Part shown: positions 1 through 8,194 of the stretch, piece after piece
Layout of the letters: each line of letters begins with the position of its first letter
Position numbering within the stretch: position 1 is the first letter of the stretch
NCBI RefSeq assembly: GCF_000164135.1
Contig: NZ_GG770553.1
Location: 1 to 64,000, forward strand
Source: Mycobacterium parascrofulaceum ATCC BAA-614
Lineage (GTDB): Bacteria > Actinomycetota > Actinomycetes > Mycobacteriales > Mycobacteriaceae
Reading direction: 5' to 3'
DNA: 64,000 bases
Made by a program: the position numbers and the translations under genes
Notes under the pieces: generated by a model
What the model saw: the letters and a program-made list of their open reading frames with translations, nothing else
What the model was told of the DNA's origin: nothing
Databases searched by the model: none

Positions 1-130
1 AGGTACTGGAATCGATAGCCTTTGGCACCGTGGTCTAGTACGGCCACCGGCGTAATTTAAGCGTCGCCGCCGGTTCCGCCATGCGACAGCGAAGCGTCGC
101 GTGGCCATTGACGTCCGCGATAACAGCAAT

Positions 131-1024
131 TCAGGCGAGGACATCGAGCAACCTCTCTCGATTAATCTTGACGAGTTCGACCGTGAAACGGTGCGCAGTC
201 TCCGTCATCCCTGGGGCAGAAGCAAATAGGTCCTCAACGGTCCGCCGTTCAAGCGACAGTATCCGTTCACGCCAGTACTCGCGGGTGCTCGGTCCACAGA
301 GTCTGATGGCGTCGCCTGCCAGGTCCACGAGTGTCTGCCAACGCGTGCCCTTGCGATGCTCAAATCGGCTCGCGTGCCCACGTTCTGCCCATTTCATCAC
401 TGTTCCGTCGCGTAAGTGCTCGGCGCGCAGTTCGTCGCTCAACGTAAAGCCGAGGCTAGCTGCGTGGTCGAAAGAGGGCTCGGATACGTCCGGCGGCGGC
501 ACAAGGACGGCCCAGTTGCGGTCGTGGCGATCTCCATGCGCGATCAACGCGTCAAACAGGAGATATCCTGCGAACGCATCGAAAGCCCGAAACGACGTAG
601 GCATCGATGAGCCTGGCGGTGATCCAAACCGTGTGAGTGCCTGCCTGATAGAGCCGACATTGTATCCGCGCGCTTCAGGATCAGTCGGGTCGTAATCGAT
701 AACCACCTCTGGCATTAGCGCCTGCCCTGCCTGCAATTCCCACTCTGGCAATCGCACGTCTTCAACCAATGCGCCACGCACCCCGCCCCGAGTGGCTAGT
801 TCGACCGTGGCCGCCGGCACTCCGACCAGCCGAGCCATCTCGCTTCCGAGCTTCTCCACAGTGTCTTCCCCGAGGGAACGATCGCGCTCTGGCCGTGCGG
901 GTTTGAACAGCCAGGTACGCTCTCTCGACGGATGTTTGAGCCAGTCGTGCGGATGCTGGCCCTGGCTCTCGAGGCCAGCGACAGCCCAGTCGTCGGCAGC
1001 CACGACTGACCAGCGAACGGGCAC
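131..1024 (-). CDS. HipA-like kinase-domain protein
   Basis: A protein of about 297 residues resembling the C-terminal, kinase-like part of HipA. Near residues 38-45 it has a WLFKPARP segment that would hold the ATP-binding lysine. Near 163-171 it has HGDRHDRNW, the form of a HipA catalytic loop. Near 186 it has DHAASLG, which would be the metal-binding Asp segment. No HipB-like antitoxin gene is visible next to it, so a toxin-antitoxin role is not shown. The start is uncertain: I chose the GTG at 1024, because the open frame further upstream to 1243 looks like non-coding sequence beside the tRNA cluster. It is not part of the M. tuberculosis-like gene order and is probably accessory. The kinase fold assignment is fairly safe; the substrate is unknown. 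Confidence 0.55.
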   Translation of the reverse strand: MPVRWSVVAADDWAVAGLESQGQHPHDWLKHPSRERTWLFKPARPERDRSLGEDTVEKLGSEMARLVGVPAATVELATRGGVRGALVEDVRLPEWELQAGQALMPEVVIDYDPTDPEARGYNVGSIRQALTRFGSPPGSSMPTSFRAFDAFAGYLLFDALIAHGDRHDRNWAVLVPPPDVSEPSFDHAASLGFTLSDELRAEHLRDGTVMKWAERGHASRFEHRKGTRWQTLVDLAGDAIRLCGPSTREYWRERILSLERRTVEDLFASAPGMTETAHRFTVELVKINRERLLDVLA

Positions 1025-1250
1025 GACGCAATTGTGCCTCGCAGGTGCTAGTGCAATCGCCACTGGCCACGCGCATGTCGCGTAGGGCTCCGCTCGAAGA
1101 CAGCGGAGAGTCGAGGGGGACGGATCCGATACAGAGTTGGCAGCGACGGCACCTCGTTTTTGGCCCCATATTGGCCCCATCGCCGAGTCCGAATCGGTGA
1201 TGACGAGTTCGTAGACAGAGCGAAAAGGGGCGCTGAAATGCACAGATACT

Positions 1251-1327
1251 TGGTGGCCAGGGGCGGGATCGAACCGCCGACCTTCCGCTTTTCAGGCGGA
1301 CGCTCGTACCGACTGAGCTACCTGGCC
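1251..1327 (-). tRNA. tRNA-Phe (GAA)
   Basis: On the minus strand a full cloverleaf can be folded. The acceptor arm GGCCAGG pairs with CCTGGCC, the D arm reads AGCTCAG, the anticodon loop CTGAAAA gives GAA, and the T arm reads GGTTCGATCC. The discriminator is A and CCA is encoded. It is the last of three minus-strand tRNA genes. Confidence 0.96.
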
Positions 1328-1356
1328 GGAAGGCATGAAGTGCCTCGCCGAATCGG

Positions 1357-1430
1357 CGACCCTGACGGGACTCGAACCCGCGACCTCCGCCGTGACAGGG
1401 CGGCGCGCTAACCAACTGCGCCACAGGGCC
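1357..1430 (-). tRNA. tRNA-Asp (GTC)
   Basis: On the minus strand the acceptor GGCCCTG pairs with CAGGGTC (one G-U pair), and the anticodon loop CTGTCAC gives GTC. The T loop TTCGAGT is canonical and the discriminator is G. CCA is not encoded. It lies 26 bp from tRNA-Phe, on the same strand and likely in the same transcript. Confidence 0.96.
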
Positions 1431-1459
1431 TTGCTGCTGCTCCGCGTCACCGCGTCGCG

Positions 1460-1532
1460 TACCCCCAACGGGATTCGAACCCGTGCTACCGCCGTGAAAG
1501 GGCGGCGTCCTAGGCCACTAGACGATGGGGGC
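1460..1532 (-). tRNA. tRNA-Glu (TTC)
   Basis: On the minus strand the acceptor GCCCCCA pairs with TGGGGGT, and the anticodon loop CTTTCAC gives TTC. The T loop TTCGAAT is canonical. CCA is not encoded. It is the first gene of the Glu-Asp-Phe tRNA group. A TANNNT box (TAAGCT, minus strand, 1587-1592) lies upstream and could drive it. Confidence 0.95.
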
Positions 1533-1639
1533 CAGAACCGAATCACTCCGGGGTACTCGCAACGTGGTTTCGTTGGGAGCCACGTCAGCTTAGGTCACCG
1601 CGGGCCCAATCCTCAAACGAGCCGTGTTTAGGGTCCAAG

Positions 1640-1645
1640 TATCCT
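1640..1645 (+). promoter_or_regulatory. -10 box of tRNA-Lys
   Basis: TATCCT sits 11 nt before the first base of tRNA-Lys, the expected distance for a start a few bases upstream of the mature 5' end. Confidence 0.5.
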
Positions 1646-1656
1646 GAATCTCCGCG

Positions 1657-1732
1657 GCCCCTATAGCTCAGTTGGTAGAGCTACGGACTTTTAATCCGCA
1701 GGTCCTAGGTTCGAGTCCTAGTGGGGGCACCA
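1657..1732 (+). tRNA. tRNA-Lys (TTT)
   Basis: The acceptor GCCCCTA pairs with TGGGGGC, and the anticodon loop CTTTTAA gives TTT. The T loop TTCGAGT is canonical. The discriminator is A and CCA is encoded. It is transcribed away from the Glu-Asp-Phe group, from the shared 124-bp intergenic region. Confidence 0.97.
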
Positions 1733-1761
1733 AAGCGTTTCGGCTCGCGGGATGGCTGCCG

Positions 1762-2661
1762 CTATCCCCCGAGCACCGCACGGCTGTAGGTCACATCGGC
1801 GAAGGCCTGCGCGACCTCGTCGTCGGCATAGGTGAAGCCGTTGGCGGCGTGCAGTTCGGCCACCGTCTGCGACGAGGTCCGCCAGCCGCGCTGGCTCAGG
1901 TGGTCGACGATGTGGCTGCGCTCGCCGTGATAGACGAGGTCGTTGAAGTCGACCTCGAACCCTAGCTCGCTCATCCGGTCGTGGTGCGCGCGCCAGCGCG
2001 GGTCGGCGAAAACGGCCGTGTCGGGCACGAAGTCGAACGCCAGGCGGCTGCCCGGCGCGCTCAAGGCGGTGATGTTGTCGAACAAAGCGTCCTGGGCGGT
2101 CTCCGGCAGGTAAACCAGCAGCCCCTCGGCGCTCCACGCCGACGGCGCCTGCGGATCGAATCCCGCGTCGCGCAGCGCGGTGGCCCAGTCGTCGCGCAGG
2201 TCGACCGAGACGGTGCGCCGTTCGGCGGTCGGCTCGGCGCCGAGGTCCTCGAGGGTCAGGGTCTTGAACTCGATCACCTCCGGCATGTCGACCTCGTAGA
2301 CAACGGTCCCTGCCGGCCACGCCAGGCGGTAGGCACGCGCGTCAAGCCCCGACGCGAGGATCACCGCCTGGCCAATGCCGCTCCGCGCCGCCTCCAGGAA
2401 GAAGTCGTCGTAAAACCTTGTGCGACAGGCCATCCCCCGCGCCATCCGGTGCGGATCGAACTCGGAGGTGCCGCCCGCCGGGATTTCGCCGTTCACCAGC
2501 CGTACGTAGACGTCGATCCCGACGGCGCGCACGAGCGGGGCCGCGTACGGGTCGTCGATCAACTTCGCGTCCGAGGACAGGGCGCGCTGGGCGGCGACCA
2601 TCGTCGCCGTCGCCCCCACGCTCGTCGCCAGGTCCCAGCGATCACGATCGGTGCGCGCCAT
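1762..2661 (-). CDS. SAM-dependent methyltransferase (LCM/TIGR00027 family)
   Basis: A 299-residue putative S-adenosylmethionine-dependent methyltransferase of the large mycobacterial family related to leucine carboxyl methyltransferases, matching Rv0830 by position. The N-terminus ([20 protein letters not shown]) is the family hallmark. The SAM-binding motif I appears as [14 protein letters not shown] near residue 100, followed by the acidic loop [12 protein letters not shown]. The ATG at 2661 is preferred to the one at 2673 because AGGAG sits just upstream of it. It is transcribed divergently from the deaminase gene across a 92-bp gap. The methyl acceptor is unknown for most members of this family. 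Confidence 0.85.
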   Translation of the reverse strand: MARTDRDRWDLATSVGATATMVAAQRALSSDAKLIDDPYAAPLVRAVGIDVYVRLVNGEIPAGGTSEFDPHRMARGMACRTRFYDDFFLEAARSGIGQAVILASGLDARAYRLAWPAGTVVYEVDMPEVIEFKTLTLEDLGAEPTAERRTVSVDLRDDWATALRDAGFDPQAPSAWSAEGLLVYLPETAQDALFDNITALSAPGSRLAFDFVPDTAVFADPRWRAHHDRMSELGFEVDFNDLVYHGERSHIVDHLSQRGWRTSSQTVAELHAANGFTYADDEVAQAFADVTYSRAVLGG

Positions 2662-2740
2662 GTTGCTCCTCATCCCGATCCCGAAAATTAAATAGACAAT
2701 CTAGTCACTATCACAGCGCCCATCCCCGCCTCCGCGGGAC

Positions 2741-2746
2741 TACCCT
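2741..2746 (+). promoter_or_regulatory. -10 box, leaderless start of deaminase gene
   Basis: TACCCT (TANNNT) ends 7 nt before the GTG start codon. This spacing places the transcription start on the start codon. No Shine-Dalgarno sequence is present. Confidence 0.6.
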
Positions 2747-2753
2747 CCGACCT

Positions 2754-3254
2754 GTGACCGACTTCGCCCGGCGGACCATCGAACTCGCCCGCCGAAACGT
2801 CGCCGACGGCGGCCGCCCGTTCGCGACGGTGATCGTCAACGACGGTGAGGTCCTCGCCGAGAGCGCCAACATGGTGGCTCAGGCGAACGACCCGACCGCC
2901 CACGCGGAAATCCTGGCCATCCGCGAGGCGTGCATGAAGCTGGGCACCGAGCACCTGGTCGACAGCACGGTCTACCTGATGGCCCATCCCTGCCCGATGT
3001 GCCTGGGCTCCCTGTACTACTGCTCACCGAAGGAAGTGATCTTCCTGATCACCCGCGAGGCCTACGAGCAGTACTACCTCGACGACCGCAAATATTTCGA
3101 GGTGTCCACCTTCTACGACGAATTCGCCAAGAGCTGGGACCAGCGGCGCCTGCCGATGCGCTACCAGCCTCAGGACGACGCGGTGGACGTCTACCGGTTC
3201 TGGAACGAGCGCAACGGCGGTCAGCCCCGCTCCACGGTCGTCCCGTCACCCTAG
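2754..3254 (+). CDS. nucleoside/CMP-type deaminase family protein
   Basis: A 166-residue zinc-dependent deaminase of the cytidine/deoxycytidylate deaminase superfamily, matching Rv0828c by position. The zinc site is complete: HAE near residue 47 (metal His and proton-shuttling Glu) and PCPMC near residue 80. This arrangement resembles guanine deaminase and tRNA-adenosine deaminase relatives. The substrate (a free base, nucleoside or tRNA) cannot be read from the sequence. The GTG start follows a TACCCT box by 7 nt, so translation is probably leaderless. It lies 45 bp upstream of kmtR on the same strand, but kmtR has its own promoter and operator. Confidence 0.85.
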   Translation: MTDFARRTIELARRNVADGGRPFATVIVNDGEVLAESANMVAQANDPTAHAEILAIREACMKLGTEHLVDSTVYLMAHPCPMCLGSLYYCSPKEVIFLITREAYEQYYLDDRKYFEVSTFYDEFAKSWDQRRLPMRYQPQDDAVDVYRFWNERNGGQPRSTVVPSP

Positions 3255-3287
3255 GAAGCGCCCGTTGGCTTCGGCCCGGGCCTTGAC

Positions 3288-3312
3288 TAGTATTTGCGTA
3301 TGCATGCAGATA
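3288..3312 (+). promoter_or_regulatory. kmtR promoter and candidate KmtR operator
   Basis: TAGTAT (3288-3293) lies 6 nt before the kmtR ATG. An imperfect inverted repeat (TATTTGC near the left end, GCAGATA at the right end, 3291-3312) overlaps both the -10 box and the start codon. That is the placement expected of an autorepressor operator. KmtR of M. tuberculosis is known to repress itself. Confidence 0.5.
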
Positions 3313-3686
3313 ACGGTCCAGCACGGTTGCCGGACGACCAGGCGAATCTGGTGGTCGAGGTGTTCCGCATGCTGGCCGACGCCACTCGCGTGCAGGTGCT
3401 GTGGTCGCTGACCGACCGCGAGCTGTCGGTCAATGAGCTCGCCGAGCACGTGGGCAAGCCGGCGCCCTCGGTCTCCCAGCACCTGGCGAAGCTGCGAATG
3501 GCGCGGCTCGTTCGCACCCGCAGGGAGGGAACCACCATCTTCTACAGCCTCGAGAACGACCACGTGCGGCAGCTCGTCACGGACGCCGTCTTCAACGCCG
3601 AGCACGCCGGTCCGGGCGTGCCCGGTCACCACCGCAAGGCGGGCGGCCTGAAGGCCGTCGGCGATCGACACGGCGCATCTACCTGA
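3300..3686 (+). CDS. kmtR: ArsR/SmtB-family Ni/Co sensor KmtR
   Basis: A 128-residue winged-helix repressor, closely matching M. tuberculosis KmtR (Rv0827c) in sequence and length. The core carries VFRMLADATRVQVLW, then the DNA-recognition region KPAPSVSQHLAKLRMARLV. KmtR derepresses a metal exporter when Ni(II) or Co(II) binds, using residues that include the protein ends. Here the C-terminus keeps EHAGPG and HHRKAGG. The ATG at 3300 is chosen because it matches the H37Rv start and sits 6 nt from a -10 box. No cation-diffusion exporter gene is adjacent. The gene directly downstream encodes a His-rich peptide, which fits a nickel/cobalt role. Confidence 0.88.
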   Translation: MHADNGPARLPDDQANLVVEVFRMLADATRVQVLWSLTDRELSVNELAEHVGKPAPSVSQHLAKLRMARLVRTRREGTTIFYSLENDHVRQLVTDAVFNAEHAGPGVPGHHRKAGGLKAVGDRHGAST

Positions 3687-3699
3687 GGAGACGACACCG

Positions 3700-3900
3700 A
3701 TGACCGCGCAACACACCCACGACGCGCCCCACGCGCACGACCACGAACACGGCGACGTCAGCCACGCGCACGCCCACACCGCCCACGAGCACGACCACGT
3801 CCAGCACGAACACGCCCACCGCCACGCCGACGGCACCGAGCACAGCCATCAGCACGTGCATCAGGCGGGCCTGGAGGAGGTGCACGGTCACGCCCACTAG
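3700..3900 (+). CDS. small His-rich metal-binding-type protein
   Basis: A 66-residue protein in which about a third of the residues are histidine, arranged as HAHDHEH-type runs from end to end, with a C-terminal GHAH. It has no signal peptide or membrane segment. A GAGGAG ribosome site sits upstream. It starts 13 bp after kmtR ends, so the two probably share a transcript under KmtR control. Peptides of this composition bind Ni, Co, Zn or Cu in general. I infer a metal buffer or storage role tied to KmtR, but no function is shown. It is followed head-to-head by the minus-strand MpaB-type gene. Confidence 0.7.
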   Translation: MTAQHTHDAPHAHDHEHGDVSHAHAHTAHEHDHVQHEHAHRHADGTEHSHQHVHQAGLEEVHGHAH

Positions 3901-3906
3901 CGGGCA

Positions 3907-4956
3907 CTAAACCTCGGGGCAGTAGTGGCTCGGGTCGCCGCGCCGGTCCAACGGCGGCAGATTGCGCGCCGGTGTCTGCGGCAGCGGCGCGTCGGCCGGG
4001 ATACGCCTGGATGCGCGGTCCAGGCCGGCGCGAGCCCTCGGGTGCTTGCGGTACCTGGGCGGCACGAACGCGAAGATCAGCCGGACCAGATTGCCGAAGC
4101 GCCGGTGCAGCCACTCGTCGCGGTCGGTCCACTCAAAGCCCAACCGCTCGCGAACGGCGGGGTGATACAACCCGACCGTGAGCCAGACGAAGAACGGCCG
4201 CGACAGCCTGGTCAGGCCGCCCCACAGCCGATCCGGGAGCCAGGGAGCGATCGGCAACTTGTCATAGATGGTCAGGTCGAGCACGGCCCGGGTCGCGTAA
4301 TTGTCCTCTAATACGTTGCGGCACATGTGATCCCAGTAGACCTGGAACTCTTCCCAGGTCTTGGGAACCGGACGCATGCTCATGCCGTACATCCGGTACC
4401 ACTGAATGTGTTCGTCGAAGAGTTGGCGTTTGTCGGCCTCGGTCAAACCGCCGCCGAACCGTTCGGCCACCAAGATCGTGCCCATGAAGAACGTGGAGTG
4501 TGCCCAATAGAAGACGTCGGGGTTCAGTGCGTGGTAGCGGCGCCCTTGGTCATCCACGCCCTTGATGTCGGTGTGGTAATCGCGGACTTCGGCGCCCGTC
4601 TTCGGAGCACGGTCTCCGTCGAAGACCACCCCGCCGATCGGGTAGAGCGACCGCATCACCCGCGGCAAGGGCTCCCGGAAGAACGTCGAGTGTTGCTCCA
4701 CCGCGGCGCCCAACTGCGGGTGCATGTTCTGCATGGATCCCGCGAATGGGCCCTGCAGCATGCCGCGCCAATCCCCGAAGTATCGCCACGTCAGTGACTC
4801 GGGGCCCAGCGGGGTCGGTGGCGCGTCGTAGCCGAGCGGCGACACCGGGCAGCCGCCGGCGACCCCGTCCGAATCGTTTGCCGCGCCGGGGGCGGCCGTC
4901 TCGTCGCGCCCTTCATCGCTGGTCAGCGGACGGGGTGCGGACGTATGTTGAGTCAC
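3907..4956 (-). CDS. MpaB/rubber-oxygenase-fold oxygenase (DUF2236)
   Basis: A 349-residue protein of the oxygenase MpaB family (formerly DUF2236), matching Rv0826 in position and length. Typical family segments are visible: FGDWRGMLQGPFAGSMQNMHP, then RDYHTDIKG, then NPDVFYWAHSTFF, then FDEHIQWYRMYGMS. These supply the conserved histidines of the putative metal or heme pocket. The GTG at 4956 is preferred because it gives the H37Rv-like length; the open frame continues to an ATG at 5004. It is divergent from a TetR gene 67 bp away, which is the usual arrangement for a repressor and its target. The substrate is unknown. Confidence 0.8.
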   Translation of the reverse strand: MTQHTSAPRPLTSDEGRDETAAPGAANDSDGVAGGCPVSPLGYDAPPTPLGPESLTWRYFGDWRGMLQGPFAGSMQNMHPQLGAAVEQHSTFFREPLPRVMRSLYPIGGVVFDGDRAPKTGAEVRDYHTDIKGVDDQGRRYHALNPDVFYWAHSTFFMGTILVAERFGGGLTEADKRQLFDEHIQWYRMYGMSMRPVPKTWEEFQVYWDHMCRNVLEDNYATRAVLDLTIYDKLPIAPWLPDRLWGGLTRLSRPFFVWLTVGLYHPAVRERLGFEWTDRDEWLHRRFGNLVRLIFAFVPPRYRKHPRARAGLDRASRRIPADAPLPQTPARNLPPLDRRGDPSHYCPEV

Positions 4957-5023
4957 TATTGGATTCCTGTAGGTATCTGCAAAACTGACTACAAGCGTTG
5001 TCATTTTTCAGCTTAGGAGCGAT

Positions 5024-5629
5024 GTGCAGTCCGGTCAACGACGGGGCCGTTGGACCGGCGTCCCCTTGGGGGATCGCCTCGCCCTCCGCCGCGACAACCT
5101 CATCGCCGCCGGCGTGCAATTGCTCGGCGGCGACGGCCGACCCGCGTTGACGGTGCGCGCCGTCTGCCGCAAGGCCGCACTGACCGAGCGCTACTTCTAC
5201 GAAAGCTTCGCCGACCGTGACGAGTTCGTGCGGGCCGTCTACGACGACGTCTGTACGCGCGCGATGAACACGCTCACTTCGGCGACTACTCCGCGGGAAG
5301 CCGTCGAGAAGTTCGTCGAGCTGATGGTCGACGACCCGGTGCGCGGGCGCGTGCTGCTGTTGGCGCCGGCGGTCGAGCCGATTTTGACCCGGTCGGGGGC
5401 GGAATGGATGCCCAACTTCATCGCGCTGCTGCAGCGCAAGCTGTCCCGCATCGGCGACCCGGTGCTGCAGAAGATGATCGCCACCAGCCTGATCGGCGGC
5501 CTGTCGAGCCTGTTCACCGCGTACCTGAACGGGCAGCTAGGGGCGAGCCGCAAGCAATTCATCGACTACTGCGTCAACATGCTCTACATTACGGCGGCGC
5601 CGTACGTGCCGACCCCGGATCTGGGCTAG
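5024..5629 (+). CDS. TetR-family regulator (divergent to MpaB-type gene)
   Basis: A 201-residue regulator with an N-terminal TetR helix-turn-helix at about residues 25-70 (ALTVRAVCRKAALTERYFYESFADRDEFVRAV) and a variable C-terminal ligand-binding half. It corresponds by position to Rv0825c. The GTG start is preceded by AGGAG. The intergenic region shared with the MpaB-type gene holds a spaced TGTAG/CTACA inverted repeat (4969-4992) that could be its operator. I infer local control of the divergent oxygenase gene. The ligand is unknown. Confidence 0.82.
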   Translation: MQSGQRRGRWTGVPLGDRLALRRDNLIAAGVQLLGGDGRPALTVRAVCRKAALTERYFYESFADRDEFVRAVYDDVCTRAMNTLTSATTPREAVEKFVELMVDDPVRGRVLLLAPAVEPILTRSGAEWMPNFIALLQRKLSRIGDPVLQKMIATSLIGGLSSLFTAYLNGQLGASRKQFIDYCVNMLYITAAPYVPTPDLG

Positions 5630-5763
5630 CCGAGCGGCGTTTAGGGGTCGCCGCGCGGCGGCAAACCTAGAGGTTGGTCGCCGGGCCCGGGCCGCCCCGA
5701 CGGTGGGATCGAACCGTTATGCGACGCGCGGCCACGCAGCTTGATGCTACCGAAGTACACAGA

Positions 5764-5769
5764 TATATT
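5764..5769 (+). promoter_or_regulatory. candidate desA1 -10 box
   Basis: TATATT lies about 36 nt upstream of the desA1 ATG, in an unusually AT-rich stretch. It would give a leader of about 30 nt containing the CTGGAGG ribosome site. Confidence 0.4.
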
Positions 5770-5805
5770 GACTGCTACCCGTCGACACAGATAACTGGAG
5801 GCCTG

Positions 5806-6828
5806 ATGTCAGCCGAGCTGACAAACCTACAGCTGCTGCACGAGCTCGAGCCGGTGGTCGAGAAATGCCTCAACCGGCACGAGAGCATGCACAAGAACTG
5901 GAACCCGCACGACTACATCCCGTGGTCGGACGGCAAGAACTTCTACGCGTTGGGCGGGCAGGACTGGCACCCCGAGGAGAGCAAGCTCTCCGACCTCGCC
6001 CAGGTGGCGATGGTGCAGAACCTGATGACGGAAGACAACCTGCCCTCGTACCACCGCGAGATCGCGATGAACTTCGGCCTGGACGGACCCTGGGGCCAGT
6101 GGGTCAACCGGTGGACCGCCGAGGAGAACCGGCACGGGATCGCGCTGCGCGACTACCTGGTGGTGACCCGCGCGGTCGACCCGGTCGAACTGGAGAAGCT
6201 ACGCATCGAGGTGGTCAACCGGGGCTTCAGCCCGGGCCAGAACCAACAGGTGCGGGCCGATCTGTTCGCCGAGAGCCTGTTCGACTCGGTCATCTACGTG
6301 ACGTTCCAGGAGCTGGCCACCCGGATCTCGCACCGCAACACCGGCAGGGCCTGCAACGAGACGGTCGCCGACCAGCTACTGGCCAAGATCTCGGCCGACG
6401 AGAACCTGCACATGATCTTCTACCGCGATGTCAGCGAGGCCGGGTTCGAGATTGCGCCCAATCAGGCGATGAAAGAGCTGCACAAGGTGTTGCGCAACTT
6501 CCAGATGCCGGGCTACCAGGTGCCCGAATTCCGGCGCAAGGCCGTGTTCATCGCCGTCGGCGGCGTGTACGACCCCCGGATCCACCTCGACGACGTCGTC
6601 ATGCCGGTGCTGAAGAAATGGCGCATCTTCGAGCGCGAGGACTTCACCGGCGAAGCGGCCGAGATGCGTGACGACCTCGCCCTGCTGATCAAAGAGCTGG
6701 AGCAGGCCTGCGACAAGTTCGAGGTGTCCAAGCAGCGCCAGCTCGACCGGGAAGCCCGGACGGGCAAAAAGACCACCGCGTTCGAGCTGCACCAGACCGC
6801 GGGCAAGCTGGCAATGAGCCGCCGGTAG
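5806..6828 (+). CDS. desA1: acyl-[ACP] desaturase DesA1
   Basis: A 340-residue soluble di-iron stearoyl-ACP-type desaturase, orthologous to Rv0824c. It is thought to introduce double bonds into fatty acyl chains on a carrier protein during mycolic acid synthesis. The iron ligands are seen as EENRHG near residue 106 and DENLHMIFY near residue 197. The ATG at 5806 has a strong GGAGG site; the open frame extends further upstream but lacks similarity. dusB begins 5 bp after the stop, so the two genes are probably cotranscribed. Confidence 0.93.
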   Translation: MSAELTNLQLLHELEPVVEKCLNRHESMHKNWNPHDYIPWSDGKNFYALGGQDWHPEESKLSDLAQVAMVQNLMTEDNLPSYHREIAMNFGLDGPWGQWVNRWTAEENRHGIALRDYLVVTRAVDPVELEKLRIEVVNRGFSPGQNQQVRADLFAESLFDSVIYVTFQELATRISHRNTGRACNETVADQLLAKISADENLHMIFYRDVSEAGFEIAPNQAMKELHKVLRNFQMPGYQVPEFRRKAVFIAVGGVYDPRIHLDDVVMPVLKKWRIFEREDFTGEAAEMRDDLALLIKELEQACDKFEVSKQRQLDREARTGKKTTAFELHQTAGKLAMSRR

Positions 6829-6833
6829 CGGCC

Positions 6834-7967
6834 TTGCGCATCGGTCCCATCACGCTCGCCAGCCCGGTGGTGCTGGCCCCGATGGCGGGCGTGACCAATG
6901 TTGCGTTCCGGACGCTGTGTCGTGAGCTGGAGCGGTCGAAGGTCGGCACGGTCAGCGGTCTCTACGTCTGCGAGATGGTCACGGCGCGCGCACTCGTCGA
7001 ACGGCATCCGGTCACCATGCACATGACCACGTTCGCCCCGGACGAATCTCCGCGCTCGCTGCAGCTCTACACGGTCGATCCGGCGACCACGTACGCCGCC
7101 GCGAAGATGATCGTCGACGAGGGCCTGGCCGACCACATCGACATGAATTTCGGCTGTCCGGTGCCCAAGGTCACCAAGCGCGGCGGCGGGGCGGCGCTGC
7201 CATACAAGCGGCGGCTGTTCGGGCAGATCGTCGCGGCGGCGGTGCGCGCCACCGAGGGCGCCCGCATCCCGGTGACCGTCAAGTTCCGCGTCGGCATCGA
7301 CGACGAGCATCACACGCACCTGGATGCCGGCCGCATCGCGGAATCGGAGGGAGCCGCCGCGGTGGCGCTGCACGCCCGCACGGCGGCGCAGCGCTACTCC
7401 GGAACCGCCGATTGGGAGCAGATCGCCCTGCTCAAGCAGCACGTGCGGACGATTCCGGTGCTGGGCAACGGCGACATCTACGACGCCAGCGACGCGCTGA
7501 CGATGATGGCCACCACTGGGTGCGACGGCGTCGTGATCGGGCGGGGCTGCCTGGGGCGACCCTGGCTTTTCGCCGAGCTCTCCGCCGCGTTCACCGACAG
7601 CCCGGCCCCCACCCCACCCACGTTGGGCGAGGTGGCCGACATCGTCCGCCGGCACGGGAAATTGCTGGCGGCGCACTTCGGCGAGGACAAGGGCATGCGC
7701 GACATCCGCAAGCACATCGGCTGGTATCTGCACGGGTTCCCGGCCGGCTCGGAGCTGCGCCGGGCGCTGGCGATGGTCAAGACGCTCGACGAACTCGACT
7801 CGCTGCTGAGCCAATTGGACGGCACCGTCCCCTTCCCGGATGCCGCGAGCGGCCCCCGGGGACGGCAGGGCTCACCCGCCCGGGTCGCGCTGCCCGAAGG
7901 CTGGCTGACCGACCCCGACGACTGCACCGTGCCGGCAGGCGCCGATGTGATGCATTCCGGCGGCTGA
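6834..7967 (+). CDS. dusB: tRNA-dihydrouridine synthase
   Basis: A 377-residue FMN enzyme that reduces uridine to dihydrouridine in the tRNA D loop, matching Rv0823c. The N-terminus carries PVVLAPMAGVTNVAFRTLCRE. The FMN/active-site segment is MNFGCPVPKVTKRGGGAAL with the catalytic Cys, and HARTAAQRYSG follows. A C-terminal GMRDIRKHIGWYLHGFP marks the tRNA-binding helical domain. A TTG start is used, 5 bp after desA1, with no better start nearby. It is likely translated from the desA1 message. Confidence 0.92.
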   Translation: MRIGPITLASPVVLAPMAGVTNVAFRTLCRELERSKVGTVSGLYVCEMVTARALVERHPVTMHMTTFAPDESPRSLQLYTVDPATTYAAAKMIVDEGLADHIDMNFGCPVPKVTKRGGGAALPYKRRLFGQIVAAAVRATEGARIPVTVKFRVGIDDEHHTHLDAGRIAESEGAAAVALHARTAAQRYSGTADWEQIALLKQHVRTIPVLGNGDIYDASDALTMMATTGCDGVVIGRGCLGRPWLFAELSAAFTDSPAPTPPTLGEVADIVRRHGKLLAAHFGEDKGMRDIRKHIGWYLHGFPAGSELRRALAMVKTLDELDSLLSQLDGTVPFPDAASGPRGRQGSPARVALPEGWLTDPDDCTVPAGADVMHSGG

Positions 7968-8194
7968 TCGACCGCTCGAAATCGCGTCCGGACCGATAAC
8001 TCAGTACGATGTGGGCCTTGCTCGCATTTGCGCGTTCCCAGCGGCGGGTCGGTAACGCGCCCCCGTCCGAGCGCGACAAAGGAGTGCGACCCACGAGTGG
8101 CACCAGCCCGCGGCGCCGATAACGCCAAGCGCTGAGGCGACATCGCGCACGGACACTTTGATATCCGCATCAGAGCTTCGGAGGCCGGTAGGAC

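Noticed and set aside
131-1243. The longer 370-codon version of the HipA-like protein
   Set aside because: The first 73 codons show no HipA similarity and run up against the tRNA-Phe gene. The shorter GTG start gives a length normal for this type of protein.
4969-4992. TGTAG/CTACA pair as a firm TetR operator
   Set aside because: The half-sites are only 5 bp with a 14-bp spacer, which is weak for TetR proteins. I mention it only as a possibility under the regulator.
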